DNA from: Thauera sedimentorum
GTDB taxonomy: Bacteria; Pseudomonadota; Gammaproteobacteria; Burkholderiales; Rhodocyclaceae
Length of the DNA stretch: 64,000 bases
Reading direction: 5' to 3'
Assembly (NCBI RefSeq): GCF_014489115.1
Contig: NZ_JACTAH010000003.1
Span: 62,001 to 126,000 of the forward strand
The position numbers and the translations under genes were made by a program. The notes under the pieces were generated by a model that worked only from the letters and a program-made list of their open reading frames with translations, ran no database searches and was not told the DNA's origin. Every line of letters begins with the position of its first letter. Position 1 is the first letter of the stretch. Of this stretch, positions 7,471 through 17,238 are shown piece after piece.

Positions 7471-8631
7471 ATGACCAAAGCTCACGCCATTGATCTCAAG
7501 TCCAGCATTGTGTCGGGCTCAGACCTCCGAATTCTCTTGGGAAGCGATCACCTTAGCTACGGAGAAATATACGTGGCACTCAAGGAAAAGGGGGTATTTG
7601 TTGGGAACTCCGATAAGGCAATAACTGTTCCACTTCTTTCTGCAACGCTTTTAACTCCGGATAATTTTACAAGGTTGATTGAAAGCAGTGTCAGTCGCGA
7701 ATCGCAGCCAAAGGTTAAGGTAGCTGGCTTGGATTTGGTGGCAAAAGGGGTGGATTGGATTACTCCGCTGAAGAAGAGTCTCTTTGCTGAATCATTTGAT
7801 ATGCTAGGCGAGGCTTCGGGTGTGGATTTCGTTACCAGCCCAACCCTGGTTGTTGTCAATGCAGATAAAGTCACAATTCCATATCAGATTCAACGCCAAG
7901 ATTTCAGCAAGGACTGGATTCAGCGAGAACTTAGCTTCGATGCGCAAGTAACGATTGAGCGTCAAGGGGGTGAGTTGAAGCTTGAGTTTACTTCAACTCA
8001 TTCATCGAAGGAAACTGAAGTTGTCAACAAAAAGATCACATCGCGTATTGCAAAGGTGCTTTACGGCGAGAATCTCGTCAAGGGTGATGAGCCGATTTCG
8101 GTGACCTTTGGATTCTTAAACAATGAAGAGCGCATTAGGTACTTCAAGCGACTAACCGCAGGATATGGGGCTTGCTTACAGGCCGGCAGTGTAAATGATA
8201 TAGACATTTGCCTGGACACCAACGGCCCCGCCTTGCCCGATGACCCTCAAATCGCTTGGATGAAACAAACGGTCCGGCGATTTAATGTGGATGGAGATAG
8301 GCTGAATGACATATTTCTGATCAACGACGAGAAATACTATAAGCATTACTATATTCTCCGAATGGATGTGACGTTTCCATTCGCAGTCGGACCGAACGAA
8401 GGCGAATGCCGAGTTTCCTTCTCGTTTAGTGGATCGAGGTCGGTTAGTCCTAGTTCAGAATTAGTATTTGAGGTTATGCGATGGGTGCACAAGAGCTCTC
8501 CAAATGCAGACGCAAAGAAAATTGTCTCTTCCGAGGTTCTCCATGCTCTTCGGTCGCTAATCGAGCAGAAACTCAACTTGGCGATTTCTGAGCGGGATAA
8601 GGCGCAAGACAGTACTCCTGTCGGAGCTTAG
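7471..8631 (+). CDS. Unknown protein, third gene of the A+T-rich operon
   Basis: A 386-residue protein with no family recognised with certainty. The N-terminal 60 residues (SGSDLRILLGSDHLSYGEIYVALKEKG-like helices) could be a small winged-helix or SAP-like domain. The middle and C-terminal parts are rich in beta-strand (QVTIERQGGELKLEFTS; GECRVSFSFSGS), suggesting a sandwich fold. There are no membrane segments, signal peptide or Walker motifs. It starts two bases after the nuclease-like gene stops, so the two products probably act together. If the upstream gene is GapS4a-like, this would be the GapS4b position; that needs a profile search. Confidence 0.6.
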   Translation: MTKAHAIDLKSSIVSGSDLRILLGSDHLSYGEIYVALKEKGVFVGNSDKAITVPLLSATLLTPDNFTRLIESSVSRESQPKVKVAGLDLVAKGVDWITPLKKSLFAESFDMLGEASGVDFVTSPTLVVVNADKVTIPYQIQRQDFSKDWIQRELSFDAQVTIERQGGELKLEFTSTHSSKETEVVNKKITSRIAKVLYGENLVKGDEPISVTFGFLNNEERIRYFKRLTAGYGACLQAGSVNDIDICLDTNGPALPDDPQIAWMKQTVRRFNVDGDRLNDIFLINDEKYYKHYYILRMDVTFPFAVGPNEGECRVSFSFSGSRSVSPSSELVFEVMRWVHKSSPNADAKKIVSSEVLHALRSLIEQKLNLAISERDKAQDSTPVGA

Positions 8632-9066
8632 ATTCTGGACCGACCTAGCTGACAGCTGCCTTCCCTATAGCGGCCCACTTCGTCCGACAACCCTTAGTAC
8701 CTTTACGAAGGCACATGACTGTGGACTGGCAATATGAACCCCTGATCGAGCGGTATTCACACGGACTCAGCGGATACCGCAAGTTTGAGGAATCGGAGAC
8801 TTGCCGCTCACTGGCGCTGAGTGTCGTGCTGCGGCTATCGGCATTACCGCCGCCGCTCAATCGCACAGTCTGTGCCAACAGCTGTGGCCGAGGAGCTTCC
8901 GGTTAGATCGCACTGCTTGCGCTCTACCCACTACCCGCCAGCCTTCGAGCAGACAACAAAAAAGCCAACCGCCTCCGGTTGGCTTTTTTTCTCAGCAGAT
9001 GAAAGACCTGCTTGAACTCCGCGTGAAGCGAACGATGGAATCAACCCCACCGCCCGCCACCACGCC
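8632..9066 (+). other. Gene-free stretch right of the A+T-rich island
   Basis: About 435 bases without a supportable gene. Short frames at 8715-8906 and 8801-9142 have no start context or homology that I recognise. Composition returns gradually towards that of the host genome. The only clear element is the hairpin at 8961-8990. The stretch may be a decayed remnant of whatever carried the island in. Confidence 0.5.
8961..8990. terminator. Strong two-way intrinsic terminator
   Basis: Perfect 11-bp stem AAAGCCAACCG / CGGTTGGCTTT around a CCTC loop, followed by a T-run on the plus strand and preceded by an A-run that becomes a T-run on the minus strand. It can end the island transcript from the left and the symporter transcript (minus strand, ending at 9067) from the right. 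Confidence 0.88.
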
Positions 9067-10416
9067 CTACAGATTGCCGACAAACACCGCCAGCACGCCA
9101 ATCGGCGCAATGAAGCGGGTGACGATGCGCCACAGGGCGTAGCCACCCTCCGAGAGCTTCAGCTCGCGGCGCACGCTTTCCTGGTCCAGGCACCAAGCGG
9201 CGAAGACGATTGCGCCCAGGCCGGTGAGCGGCAGCAGGAACTTGCTGGTGAGCTGGTCGAGCAGGTCGAAGATGTTGAGGCCCAGCAGGGTCACGTCGCC
9301 CCACACGTTGAAGGACAGCAGCGCGGCGATGCCCAGCGCCCAGGTGGCAAAACCGGCGATCACGGTGGCGCCCACGCGGCTCAGCGGGGTGCGCTCCTCC
9401 ACCAGCTCCACCACCGGCTCGAGCAGCGAGATGGCCGAGGTCAGCGCGGCGAAGGTGAGCAGCAGGAAGAAGATGGTGCCCAGCGCCACGCCACCGGTGA
9501 TGTTGCCGAAGGCCAGCGGCAGGGTGACGAAGATCAGCCCGGGGCCGGCGGCCGGGTCCAGGCCGTTGGCGAACACGATGGGGAAGATCGCCAGGCCGGC
9601 GGCGATGGCGATCACCGTGTCCATGATCACCACGGTGCGCGCGGTGCGCAGCAGGTCCACGTCCTCGCCCAGGTAGGAGCCGTAGGCCATCATGATGCCC
9701 ATGCCCAGCGACAGGGTGAAGAAGGCGTGGCCCAGCGCGGCCATGACCACGCCGCCGTTGAGCTTGCTCCAGTCCGGGTTGAACAGGTAGGCCGCCGCCT
9801 GGCCGAAGCCGCCGGTGGTCATGCCGTAGCCGACCAGCACCAGCAGCAGCACGCCCAGCGCCGGCATCATCAGCTTGGAGGCGCGCTCCAGGCCGCCGGC
9901 CACGCCCATCGCCACCACGCCCACGGTGAGCAGCATGAACACGCTGTGCCAGGTCAGCAGGCTGCCGGCGTTACCGAGGAAAGCGGTGAAGGCCGCGCCG
10001 GTGGCGTCCTTGTCCATGCCGGCAAAGGCGCCGGTGGCCGCATCGCCCATGTAGGACAGCGCCCAGCCGCCGATCACGCTGTAGAAGGACAGGATCAGGA
10101 AGGCGCCAAGCACGCCGGTGAAGCCGACCACCGCCCAGCTGCGGCTGCTGCCGTGCTTGGCGGCCACCTCGGCCATGGTGCTGATCGGGTTCTTCTGTCC
10201 GCGCCGGCCGATCATCCATTCGGCCACCAGGATCGGCAGGCCGATCAGCGCGATGCAGGCGAGATAGACCAGCACAAAGGCGGCACCGCCGCTCTGGCCG
10301 ATCATGTAGGGGAATTTCCAGATGTTGCCCAGGCCGACCGCCGAACCGGTGGCGGCGAGCACGAAGCCCATGCGGGAGGTCCATTGACCGTGGGAATGTG
10401 CCTTGGCCATGTTCAT
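9067..10416 (-). CDS. Neurotransmitter:sodium symporter (NSS/SNF) family amino-acid transporter
   Basis: A 449-residue inner-membrane transporter with about 11-12 hydrophobic segments. Segment 1 carries the family signature GFVLAATGSAVGLGNIWKFPYM, the unwound Na+/substrate region of LeuT-fold transporters. Bacterial members (LeuT, TnaT, MhsT) import neutral or aromatic amino acids with Na+. The start at 10416 (MNMAKAHSHGQW) places the signature where expected; further upstream the frame is not protein-like. It is divergent from the indolepyruvate oxidoreductase gene, so uptake of aromatic amino acids is a reasonable inference. Confidence 0.92.
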   Translation of the reverse strand: MNMAKAHSHGQWTSRMGFVLAATGSAVGLGNIWKFPYMIGQSGGAAFVLVYLACIALIGLPILVAEWMIGRRGQKNPISTMAEVAAKHGSSRSWAVVGFTGVLGAFLILSFYSVIGGWALSYMGDAATGAFAGMDKDATGAAFTAFLGNAGSLLTWHSVFMLLTVGVVAMGVAGGLERASKLMMPALGVLLLVLVGYGMTTGGFGQAAAYLFNPDWSKLNGGVVMAALGHAFFTLSLGMGIMMAYGSYLGEDVDLLRTARTVVIMDTVIAIAAGLAIFPIVFANGLDPAAGPGLIFVTLPLAFGNITGGVALGTIFFLLLTFAALTSAISLLEPVVELVEERTPLSRVGATVIAGFATWALGIAALLSFNVWGDVTLLGLNIFDLLDQLTSKFLLPLTGLGAIVFAAWCLDQESVRRELKLSEGGYALWRIVTRFIAPIGVLAVFVGNL

Positions 10417-10885
10417 CGCCCCCGCTTGCAGTCGACGAGACGGGCGGGTGCGAGAGAGGCCGCTGCACGGCCGGCGGAAATGCTTTGATGGATCACGAAG
10501 AGTCTCCTCCTTGTTTGGCTTGCGCTCGTGGCGCGGTCGATCAAGGGGAGCAGGCAGCGTGCACCCGCGGGGGTATGCCGCCCGGCCACGAAGTCCCGTC
10601 TCCACCTTGTCGTTTGTTTGCCCGCGGCTTTCGTGGGTGGGCCGCGGGGAGCGTCGATCGTATTTGCTGATGAGGGAAAAAATTTTTCTTATCGCACCCA
10701 TAGAACCGCCGAATCAGAAAAATCTTTTCCCTCCCCGCTGCCTAGAGTGCGTCACTGGCAGTCCGCAGCAGAACGTTCCGCACCCGAACCGGACATCGAC
10801 AACCCAACAAGGAGACAAGGCCGCCAGCCGCCGGCACGTGCGCCACAAGCGCCGCCCGCCGGGACCTGCGCGCCGCACGCATACC
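10417..10885. other. 469-base divergent regulatory region between symporter and indolepyruvate oxidoreductase
   Basis: No gene supported. It holds an A+T-rich inverted repeat pair (10673-10732) and an AAGGAG-type ribosome-binding sequence at 10809-10814 that lies about 70 bases before the ATG at 10886. Promoters for both directions should lie here, but no -10/-35 pair could be assigned with confidence. Confidence 0.55.
10673..10732. promoter_or_regulatory. Paired 17-bp inverted repeats, likely operator
   Basis: AGGGAAAAAATTTTTCT (10673-10689) and AGAAAAATCTTTTCCCT (10716-10732) are inverted copies with 16 of 17 matches, separated by 26 bases. Each arm is itself nearly palindromic (AGAAAAA-type half sites). 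The location in the middle of a divergent promoter region suggests a dimeric regulator binding on one or both arms. Confidence 0.6.
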
Positions 10886-13800
10886 ATGGCGAAAACACTT
10901 GCCCCCGCAGCCCTCGAAGACAAGTACACCCTGACCTCCGGCCGCGCCTACATGACCGGCATCCAGGCGCTGGTACGCCTGCCGATGATGCAGCGCATGC
11001 GCGACGCGGCCGCCGGCCTGAACACCGCCGGCTTCGTTTCCGGCTACCGCGGCTCGCCGCTGGGCAGCGTGGACCAGGAGTTCTGGAAGGCGAAGAAATA
11101 CCTGGAACCGCAGCACATCGTCTTCCAGCCTGGTCTCAACGAAGACCTCGCCGCCACCGCGGTGTGGGGCACCCAGCAGGTGAACCTGGACAAGAACGCC
11201 AAATACGACGGCGTGTTCGCCATGTGGTACGGCAAGGGTCCGGGCGTGGATCGCAGCGGCGACGTGTTCCGCCACGCCAACGCGGCCGGCACTTCGAAGC
11301 ACGGCGGCGTGCTGGTGATCGCCGGCGACGACCACGCGGCCAAGTCCTCCACCCTGCCCCACCAGACCGAGCACGTGTTCAAGGCGCTGATGATGCCGGT
11401 GCTCGCACCCGCCAACATCCAGGAGTACCTGGAGTACGGCCTGCACGGCTTTGCGCTGTCGCGCTACTCGGGCTGTTGGGTGGCCTTCAAGGCGCTGGCC
11501 GACACGGTGGAGACCTCGGCCTCGGTGGACGTGGACCCGTTCCGCGTGCAGACCGTGATCCCGGCCGATTTCCCGCTGCCGGCCGACGGCCTCAACATCC
11601 GCTGGCCCGATCCCCCGCTGGTTCAGGAAAAGCGCCTGGTGCACCACAAGCTCTACGCCGCGCTGGCCTATGCGCGCGCCAACCAGCTCGACCGCACGAT
11701 GATCGACAGCCCCAACGCGCGCCTCGGCATCATGACCAGCGGCAAGAGCTATCTGGACGTGCGCCAGGCCCTGGAAGACCTGGGCATCGACGATCAGCTC
11801 GCCGCAGAACTGGGCATCCGCCTGTACAAAGTGGGCATGGTGTGGCCGCTGGAGGCCGAGGGCGTGCGCCGTTTCGCCGACGGCCTGGAAGAGATCCTGG
11901 TGGTTGAAGAGAAGCGCCAGTTCCTCGAATACCAGCTCAAGGAAGAGCTCTACAACTGGCGCGAGGACGTGCGCCCGCGCGTCATCGGCAAGTTCGACGA
12001 GAAGGGCGAGTGGAGCCTGCCGCACGCCGACTGGCTGCTGCCCGCGGCCAGCGAGCTGACCCCGGCGATGATCGCCCGGGTGATCGCCGCGCGCATCGCG
12101 CGCTTCCACACCTCGGACCGCATCAAGGCCCGCCTGAGCTTCCTGGAAGCCAAGGAAGCGGCGCTGGCCAAGCCGCGCCTGTCGATCGCGCGCGTGCCGC
12201 ACTACTGCTCGGGCTGTCCGCACAACACCTCCACCAAGGTGCCGGAAGGCTCGCGCGCCATCGCCGGCATCGGCTGCCACTACATGGCCACCTGGCTGTC
12301 GCCGGAATCCACCGGCACCTTCTGCCAGATGGGCGGCGAAGGCGTGCCCTGGGTCGGCCAGGCGCCGTTCACCGGCACCCAGCACGTGTTCGCCAACCTG
12401 GGCGACGGCACCTACATGCACTCGGGCATCCTGGCGATCCGCCAGTCGATCGCCGCGAAGGTGAACATCACCTACAAGATCCTCTACAACGACGCGGTGG
12501 CGATGACCGGCGGCCAGCCGCACGACGGCACGCTGACCGTGCCCATCATCGCCCGCCAGCTCGCCGCCGAGGGCGTGACCAATCTCGTCGTGGTCACCGA
12601 CGGCACCCCGCGCGCCTACGGCCCGTCCGACCTGCCGCACGGCACGCCGATGCGCCACCGCGACGAACTGGACGCGGTGCAGCGCGAGCTGCGCGCGGTG
12701 CCGGGCGTCTCGGCGCTGATCTACGACCAGACCTGCGCGGCCGAGAAGCGCCGCCGCCGCAAGCGCGGCAAGTTCCCCGACCCGGCCACCCGGGTGGTGA
12801 TCAACGACCACGTGTGCGAAGGCTGCGGCGACTGCAGCGAGAAGTCCAACTGCATGTCGGTGGCGTCCGTCGAGACCGAGTTCGGCCGCAAGCGCACCAT
12901 CGACCAGTCCTCGTGCAACAAGGACTTCTCCTGCGTGAAGGGCTTCTGCCCCTCCTTCGTCACCATCGAAGGCGGCAAGCTGAAGAAGGGCAAGGCCGCC
13001 GGCAGCCCGGCGGACGCCTTCGCCGCCCTGCCCGACCCGCAGCTGCCGGCCACCGCCGCCCCCTGGGGCATCCTGGTCACCGGCGTCGGCGGCACCGGTG
13101 TGGTCACCATCGGCGCGCTGCTCGGCATGGCCGCCCACCTGGAAGGCAAGGGCGTGAGCGTGCTCGACATGGCCGGCCTGGCGCAGAAGGGTGGCGCGGT
13201 GTGGTCTCACGTGCGCATCGCCGACCGTCCGGAGCAACTGCACGCGGCGCGCGTCGCCGCCGGTGAAGCCAACGCGGTGATCGGCTGTGACCTGGTGGTC
13301 GCCGCCAGCGACGAGTCGCTCGCCAAGATGCGCGCCGGCCACACCCGCGCGGTGATCAACAGCGACCAGACCATGACCAGCGAGTTCGTCCGCGGCTTCG
13401 CCGCCCAGGCGCGCAGCGGCGACGTCGGCGCCAACCCGGACCCGCAGTTCCCCACTTCGCCGATGGAAGGGCAGATCGTGGACGCGCTCGGCGCGCAGAA
13501 CGTCGAGTTCCTCGACGCCAGCCGCCTGGCCACCGATCTGCTGGGCGACTCGATCGCCACCAACCTGTTCATGCTCGGCTACGCCTGGCAGCGCGGGCTG
13601 GTGCCGCTGTCGCGTGAGGCCATCCTGCGCGCCATCGAGATCAACGGCGCCGCGGTGGAGGCCAACAAGGCCGCCTTCCAGTGGGGCCGCCGCGCCGCGG
13701 TCGACCCGGAGGCGGTGCGCGCCGCGGCGCGGCCGCAGCTCGGCACCCCGGCGCACCACAAGCTCTCCGCCAGCCTGGACGAGCTGATCGCGCGCCGCGC

Positions 13801-14467
13801 CGCCCACCTCACCGACTACCAGGACGCGGCCTACGCCAAGCGCTACACCGCGCTGGTCGAACGCGTGCGCAAGGCGGAAACCGGCGTCGCGCCGGGCATG
13901 AGCCTGCTCACCGAGGCGGTGGCGCGCGGCTACCACAAGCTGCTGGCCTACAAGGACGAGTTCGAGGTGGCACGCCTGTACACCCAGACCGACTTCCTCG
14001 CCCGCATCGAGGAGCAGTTCGAAGGCGACTACAAGCTGGTCTTCCACCTCGCCCCGCCCACCCTGGCCGACAAGGACGCGACCACCGGCGAACTGAAGAA
14101 GAAGACCTACGGGCCGTGGATGCTCAAGGCCATGCGCATGCTGGCGCGCTTCCGCAGCCTGCGCGGCGGCCTGCTCGACCCCTTCGCGCGCAGCCACGAC
14201 CGCAAGCTCGACCGCGAGCTGATCGCCGACTACGAGCGCATCGTCGAGGAAATCATTGGCGGGCTGGAACAGTCGAATCTGGAAGCGGCGGTCGAGCTGG
14301 CCAACATCCCGGACCGCATCCGCGGCTTCGGCCATGTGCGCGAGCGCTACCTGGCTTCCGCACGCAAGCGCCAGGCCGAGTTGCTGGACGCCTTCCGGCG
14401 CAAGGAAGCCGCGCCCGGCAGCGCGCCGCAGAAAGCCCGCAAGACCATCGCGGTGCTGGCTGGCTGA
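10886..14467 (+). CDS. Indolepyruvate:ferredoxin oxidoreductase (fused IorA-IorB type)
   Basis: A 1193-residue fusion of the 2-oxoacid:ferredoxin oxidoreductase family. It converts aryl-pyruvates (indolepyruvate, phenylpyruvate) plus CoA to aryl-acetyl-CoA, reducing ferredoxin. In order: N-terminal pyrimidine-binding region ([19 protein letters not shown]); CSGCPHN and the TPP-binding region (GDGTYMHSG, about residue 515); a ferredoxin-like cysteine cluster [13 protein letters not shown] (about residue 644); and a gamma-type domain starting [11 protein letters not shown] (about residue 734). ATG 10886 was chosen because the family begins near [22 protein letters not shown] at 10838 is in frame but not better placed. 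The dehydrogenase gene downstream is probably co-regulated. Confidence 0.93.
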   Translation: MAKTLAPAALEDKYTLTSGRAYMTGIQALVRLPMMQRMRDAAAGLNTAGFVSGYRGSPLGSVDQEFWKAKKYLEPQHIVFQPGLNEDLAATAVWGTQQVNLDKNAKYDGVFAMWYGKGPGVDRSGDVFRHANAAGTSKHGGVLVIAGDDHAAKSSTLPHQTEHVFKALMMPVLAPANIQEYLEYGLHGFALSRYSGCWVAFKALADTVETSASVDVDPFRVQTVIPADFPLPADGLNIRWPDPPLVQEKRLVHHKLYAALAYARANQLDRTMIDSPNARLGIMTSGKSYLDVRQALEDLGIDDQLAAELGIRLYKVGMVWPLEAEGVRRFADGLEEILVVEEKRQFLEYQLKEELYNWREDVRPRVIGKFDEKGEWSLPHADWLLPAASELTPAMIARVIAARIARFHTSDRIKARLSFLEAKEAALAKPRLSIARVPHYCSGCPHNTSTKVPEGSRAIAGIGCHYMATWLSPESTGTFCQMGGEGVPWVGQAPFTGTQHVFANLGDGTYMHSGILAIRQSIAAKVNITYKILYNDAVAMTGGQPHDGTLTVPIIARQLAAEGVTNLVVVTDGTPRAYGPSDLPHGTPMRHRDELDAVQRELRAVPGVSALIYDQTCAAEKRRRRKRGKFPDPATRVVINDHVCEGCGDCSEKSNCMSVASVETEFGRKRTIDQSSCNKDFSCVKGFCPSFVTIEGGKLKKGKAAGSPADAFAALPDPQLPATAAPWGILVTGVGGTGVVTIGALLGMAAHLEGKGVSVLDMAGLAQKGGAVWSHVRIADRPEQLHAARVAAGEANAVIGCDLVVAASDESLAKMRAGHTRAVINSDQTMTSEFVRGFAAQARSGDVGANPDPQFPTSPMEGQIVDALGAQNVEFLDASRLATDLLGDSIATNLFMLGYAWQRGLVPLSREAILRAIEINGAAVEANKAAFQWGRRAAVDPEAVRAAARPQLGTPAHHKLSASLDELIARRAAHLTDYQDAAYAKRYTALVERVRKAETGVAPGMSLLTEAVARGYHKLLAYKDEFEVARLYTQTDFLARIEEQFEGDYKLVFHLAPPTLADKDATTGELKKKTYGPWMLKAMRMLARFRSLRGGLLDPFARSHDRKLDRELIADYERIVEEIIGGLEQSNLEAAVELANIPDRIRGFGHVRERYLASARKRQAELLDAFRRKEAAPGSAPQKARKTIAVLAG

Positions 14468-14475
14468 ACGCCCAC

Positions 14476-14522
14476 ATCGCGGGCAAGCCCGCTCCTACCG
14501 TAGGAGCGGCCTTGGCCGCGAT
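14476..14522. repeat. REP-type palindromic repeat pair A
   Basis: Two 23-base arms in opposite orientation: 14476-14498 and 14500-14522. The right arm holds the core AGCGGCCTTGGCCGCG. The left arm has the same palindrome with a G/C swap on both sides of the core (GCGGGCAAGCCCGC), so base pairing is kept. It lies between the oxidoreductase and dehydrogenase genes, just after the stop at 14467. Matches two other elements in the window. Confidence 0.85.
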
Positions 14523-14640
14523 CACCACCGCCACCCCGGAGCAAGCAAGGATTTACCGGCAGCCGGACAGGACGTCGCGCCACAAGCGCGACGCCCCACC
14601 CGACCGCCACCACCCCCACCAAGGAAGGAGACACAAGACC

Positions 14641-15693
<1,053 letters not shown>

Positions 15694-15785
15694 ACCGCCG
15701 CCGCGCATGAAACGACTACGGCGACCCCGCGGGGTCGCCGTAGTCGTATTGGCGCGCCGCGATGCTCGCGGCGCAGGGACAAGGC

Positions 15786-16433
15786 TCAGATCGCCTTGCG
15801 CCGGCGCATGCCGGCCAGCCCCGCAAGTCCGAGCCCCAGCAGGGCCAGGGAACCCGGCTCGGGCACACCTTGCTCCTGGGTGGTGACATTGAGCGTGAAG
15901 GACCGGAACAGGATGGGATCGGCACCGACGGTGTCGCCGATACGCAGCGTCCACAACCCGAACACATCGGTACCGTCAAAGGCCGACAGGCTGCCCACCG
16001 GACGGAAGCTGCCGGACTGGATGGTGCCGGGCAGCGCACTGGCCGCCTCGTCGTCGAAGGTGTTGGTCACGTCGATGCTGCTGCCCGGGCCGCTGAAATA
16101 GCTCGACGGGAACAGGCTGACGGCGATACCGGTAGGACCGGTCAGCATCATGTAGGCCTCCCCAGGGAAGGGAAAGCTGCCGCCGTTGCAGAAGTAGTTG
16201 GCGGTGAAGCCCTGACCGCACTTGCTCCACGACACCGTGATGTTCAGGTCGGTGATCAGCCCGCCCGACACGATGTTGACGCTGCGATCGATGAACGAGT
16301 CATCGGCTGAGCCGCCGACCGAATTGGTCGCCGACACCAGCGCCGCGTGTGCGGCAGGCGCCGCGAAACCGATGCCGAGGGCGATGAGGGAAGAAGCCAG
16401 GTGGCGCCCGGCGGTGTGCAGGAAGGTCCGCAT
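15786..16433 (-). CDS. PEP-CTERM sorted protein with a P-domain-like sandwich
   Basis: A 215-residue secreted protein. It has an N-terminal signal peptide (MRTFLHTAGRHLASSLIALG, cleavage probably after AHA). The body resembles the P/Homo B domain of proprotein convertases: TDLNITVSW, LTGPTGIAVSLF, and GLWTLRIGDTVGADPILFRSF near the end. The C-terminal sorting signal is complete: VPEPGSLALLGLGLAGLAG followed by MRRRKAI. Such proteins are sorted by exosortase and tied to extracellular matrix or floc formation. ATG 16433 was chosen because it gives the signal peptide at the N-terminus. A sigma-54 promoter lies 69 bases upstream. Confidence 0.9.
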   Translation of the reverse strand: MRTFLHTAGRHLASSLIALGIGFAAPAAHAALVSATNSVGGSADDSFIDRSVNIVSGGLITDLNITVSWSKCGQGFTANYFCNGGSFPFPGEAYMMLTGPTGIAVSLFPSSYFSGPGSSIDVTNTFDDEAASALPGTIQSGSFRPVGSLSAFDGTDVFGLWTLRIGDTVGADPILFRSFTLNVTTQEQGVPEPGSLALLGLGLAGLAGMRRRKAI

Positions 16434-16501
16434 GATTGCTCCAGCGAGTCGGGAATTGTCCGCGGGCCGCATCGGACGCGACACCGCACTCCGCGATGTA
16501 C

Positions 16502-16517
16502 AGCAATATCCGTTCCA
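16502..16517 (-). promoter_or_regulatory. Sigma-54 -24/-12 promoter of the PEP-CTERM gene
   Basis: On the minus strand TGGAAC-N5-TTGCT, with GG and GC ten bases apart. The expected start of transcription is near 16491, giving a leader of about 58 bases. PEP-CTERM genes in Zoogloea-like bacteria are known to depend on RpoN and the PrsK/PrsR system, which agrees with this site. Confidence 0.7.
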
Positions 16518-16577
16518 GGACACCGTAATGGAAGAGCATTCCCCGCTGGATCAGAGGCTTAGCTTGGAATTACCGCA

Positions 16578-16603
16578 ATGCAGGTATGCATGGATACCTG
16601 CAT
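16578..16603. promoter_or_regulatory. Perfect palindrome, likely enhancer site for the PEP-CTERM promoter
   Basis: ATGCAGGTAT (16578-16587) and ATACCTGCAT (16594-16603) form a perfect 10-bp inverted repeat with a 6-base centre. It lies about 60-85 bases upstream of the -24 element, the normal place for a sigma-54 activator such as PrsR. It is not followed by a T-run and is unlikely to be a terminator. Confidence 0.65.
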
Positions 16604-16691
16604 CTGAGTAAAAGTGTAAAGAAAATCGACGCTTCGACACGCTCGGAATCTCGTGCTGGCGCAAGGCTGCCGAGCAGTCTTCCTCCGCGTC

Positions 16692-17165
16692 TCAGCGCCA
16701 GAACTGCCACCAGCGCCGCTGCTTCATCGCCTGCTGCATCGCCGGCATCCAGTCGGCGCGGGTGCCGTGCTCCTGGTACCACTTGCCGAAGCGCTTGTCG
16801 GATTCGCAGATGTGGCGCACCAGCCACACGCGCAGGAAGTGCAGCAGTTCGAAGGTGATCGAGGCCTCGCCAGAGTCGAGCTTCTGCTGCAGCGCACGTA
16901 CCTGGTCGATGAGCGCCTCATGGTAGATGCGGTGCTCGGCGTAGTCCGGGTAGGCCGAGTCGCGCATCATGCGTTCCTCGACCGCGAAGTGGGTACGGGT
17001 GTAGTCCACCAGCTCGTCCAGCGTGCTGCGCACCGCCGCCGAGCCGCGCCGCTCACGCACCGCCGTGTGCAACTGGTTGAGCAGGCCGACGAGTTCGAAG
17101 TGCTGGTCGTCGATGTCGCCGACACCCACGCTGAACTCGTCACTCCACTGGAAAAGCTCCGCCAT
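16692..17165 (-). CDS. Bacteriohemerythrin (oxygen-binding diiron protein)
   Basis: A 157-residue single-domain hemerythrin. The diiron ligands are visible: an H in DDQHFELVGLLNQLH, H-x-x-x-E in THFAVEERMM, H in EHRIYHEALI, and H-x4-D in RHICESD. Such proteins bind O2 reversibly and in respiratory or microaerobic bacteria are thought to sense, store or deliver oxygen. The second of two adjacent ATGs (17168, 17165) was chosen because GGAG lies 7 bases before it. An FNR-type box upstream supports oxygen control. The WWQFWR tail is unusual in being rich in tryptophan. Confidence 0.92.
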   Translation of the reverse strand: MAELFQWSDEFSVGVGDIDDQHFELVGLLNQLHTAVRERRGSAAVRSTLDELVDYTRTHFAVEERMMRDSAYPDYAEHRIYHEALIDQVRALQQKLDSGEASITFELLHFLRVWLVRHICESDKRFGKWYQEHGTRADWMPAMQQAMKQRRWWQFWR

Positions 17166-17224
17166 CATCGCGCTCCGCCTTGTCTCGAATGTTGCAATGA
17201 TGTGACGGATGCGGCGGCGCAATA

Positions 17225-17238
17225 TTGACCCAAATCAA
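17225..17238 (-). promoter_or_regulatory. FNR/Anr-type box upstream of the hemerythrin gene
   Basis: TTGAC-CCAA-ATCAA, one mismatch from TTGAT-N4-ATCAA. It is centred about 66 bases before the chosen start, and a CATCAT sequence (minus strand, 17202-17197) sits where the -10 of a class II FNR promoter would be. It overlaps the last codon of motD. Confidence 0.6.

Larger units (their letters stand above)
5523..8631 (+). other. A+T-rich three-gene island, candidate defence operon
   Basis: The three genes have spacings of 2 bases each, a shared low G+C content and codon use (many AAA, GAT, ATT, TTT codons) that clearly differ from both flanks. This points to acquisition by transfer. No integrase, transposase, tRNA or target duplication was seen, so the mode of entry is unknown. 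The content, a DNA-associated protein, a PD-(D/E)XK-like protein and an unknown protein, is what one expects of a small anti-phage or anti-plasmid module; that function is inference. Confidence 0.6.

Noticed and set aside
8715..8906. Short open frame after the island
   Set aside because: No ribosome-binding site, no recognised homology and several overlapping frames of equal quality.
8890..8950. Sequence on the minus strand resembling a tRNA D-arm (GGGTAGAGC)
   Set aside because: No acceptor stem, anticodon arm or T-arm could be completed around it.
10742..14335. A 1197-residue open frame on the minus strand
   Set aside because: Antisense to the indolepyruvate oxidoreductase gene, His/Val/Gly-rich shadow translation without motifs.
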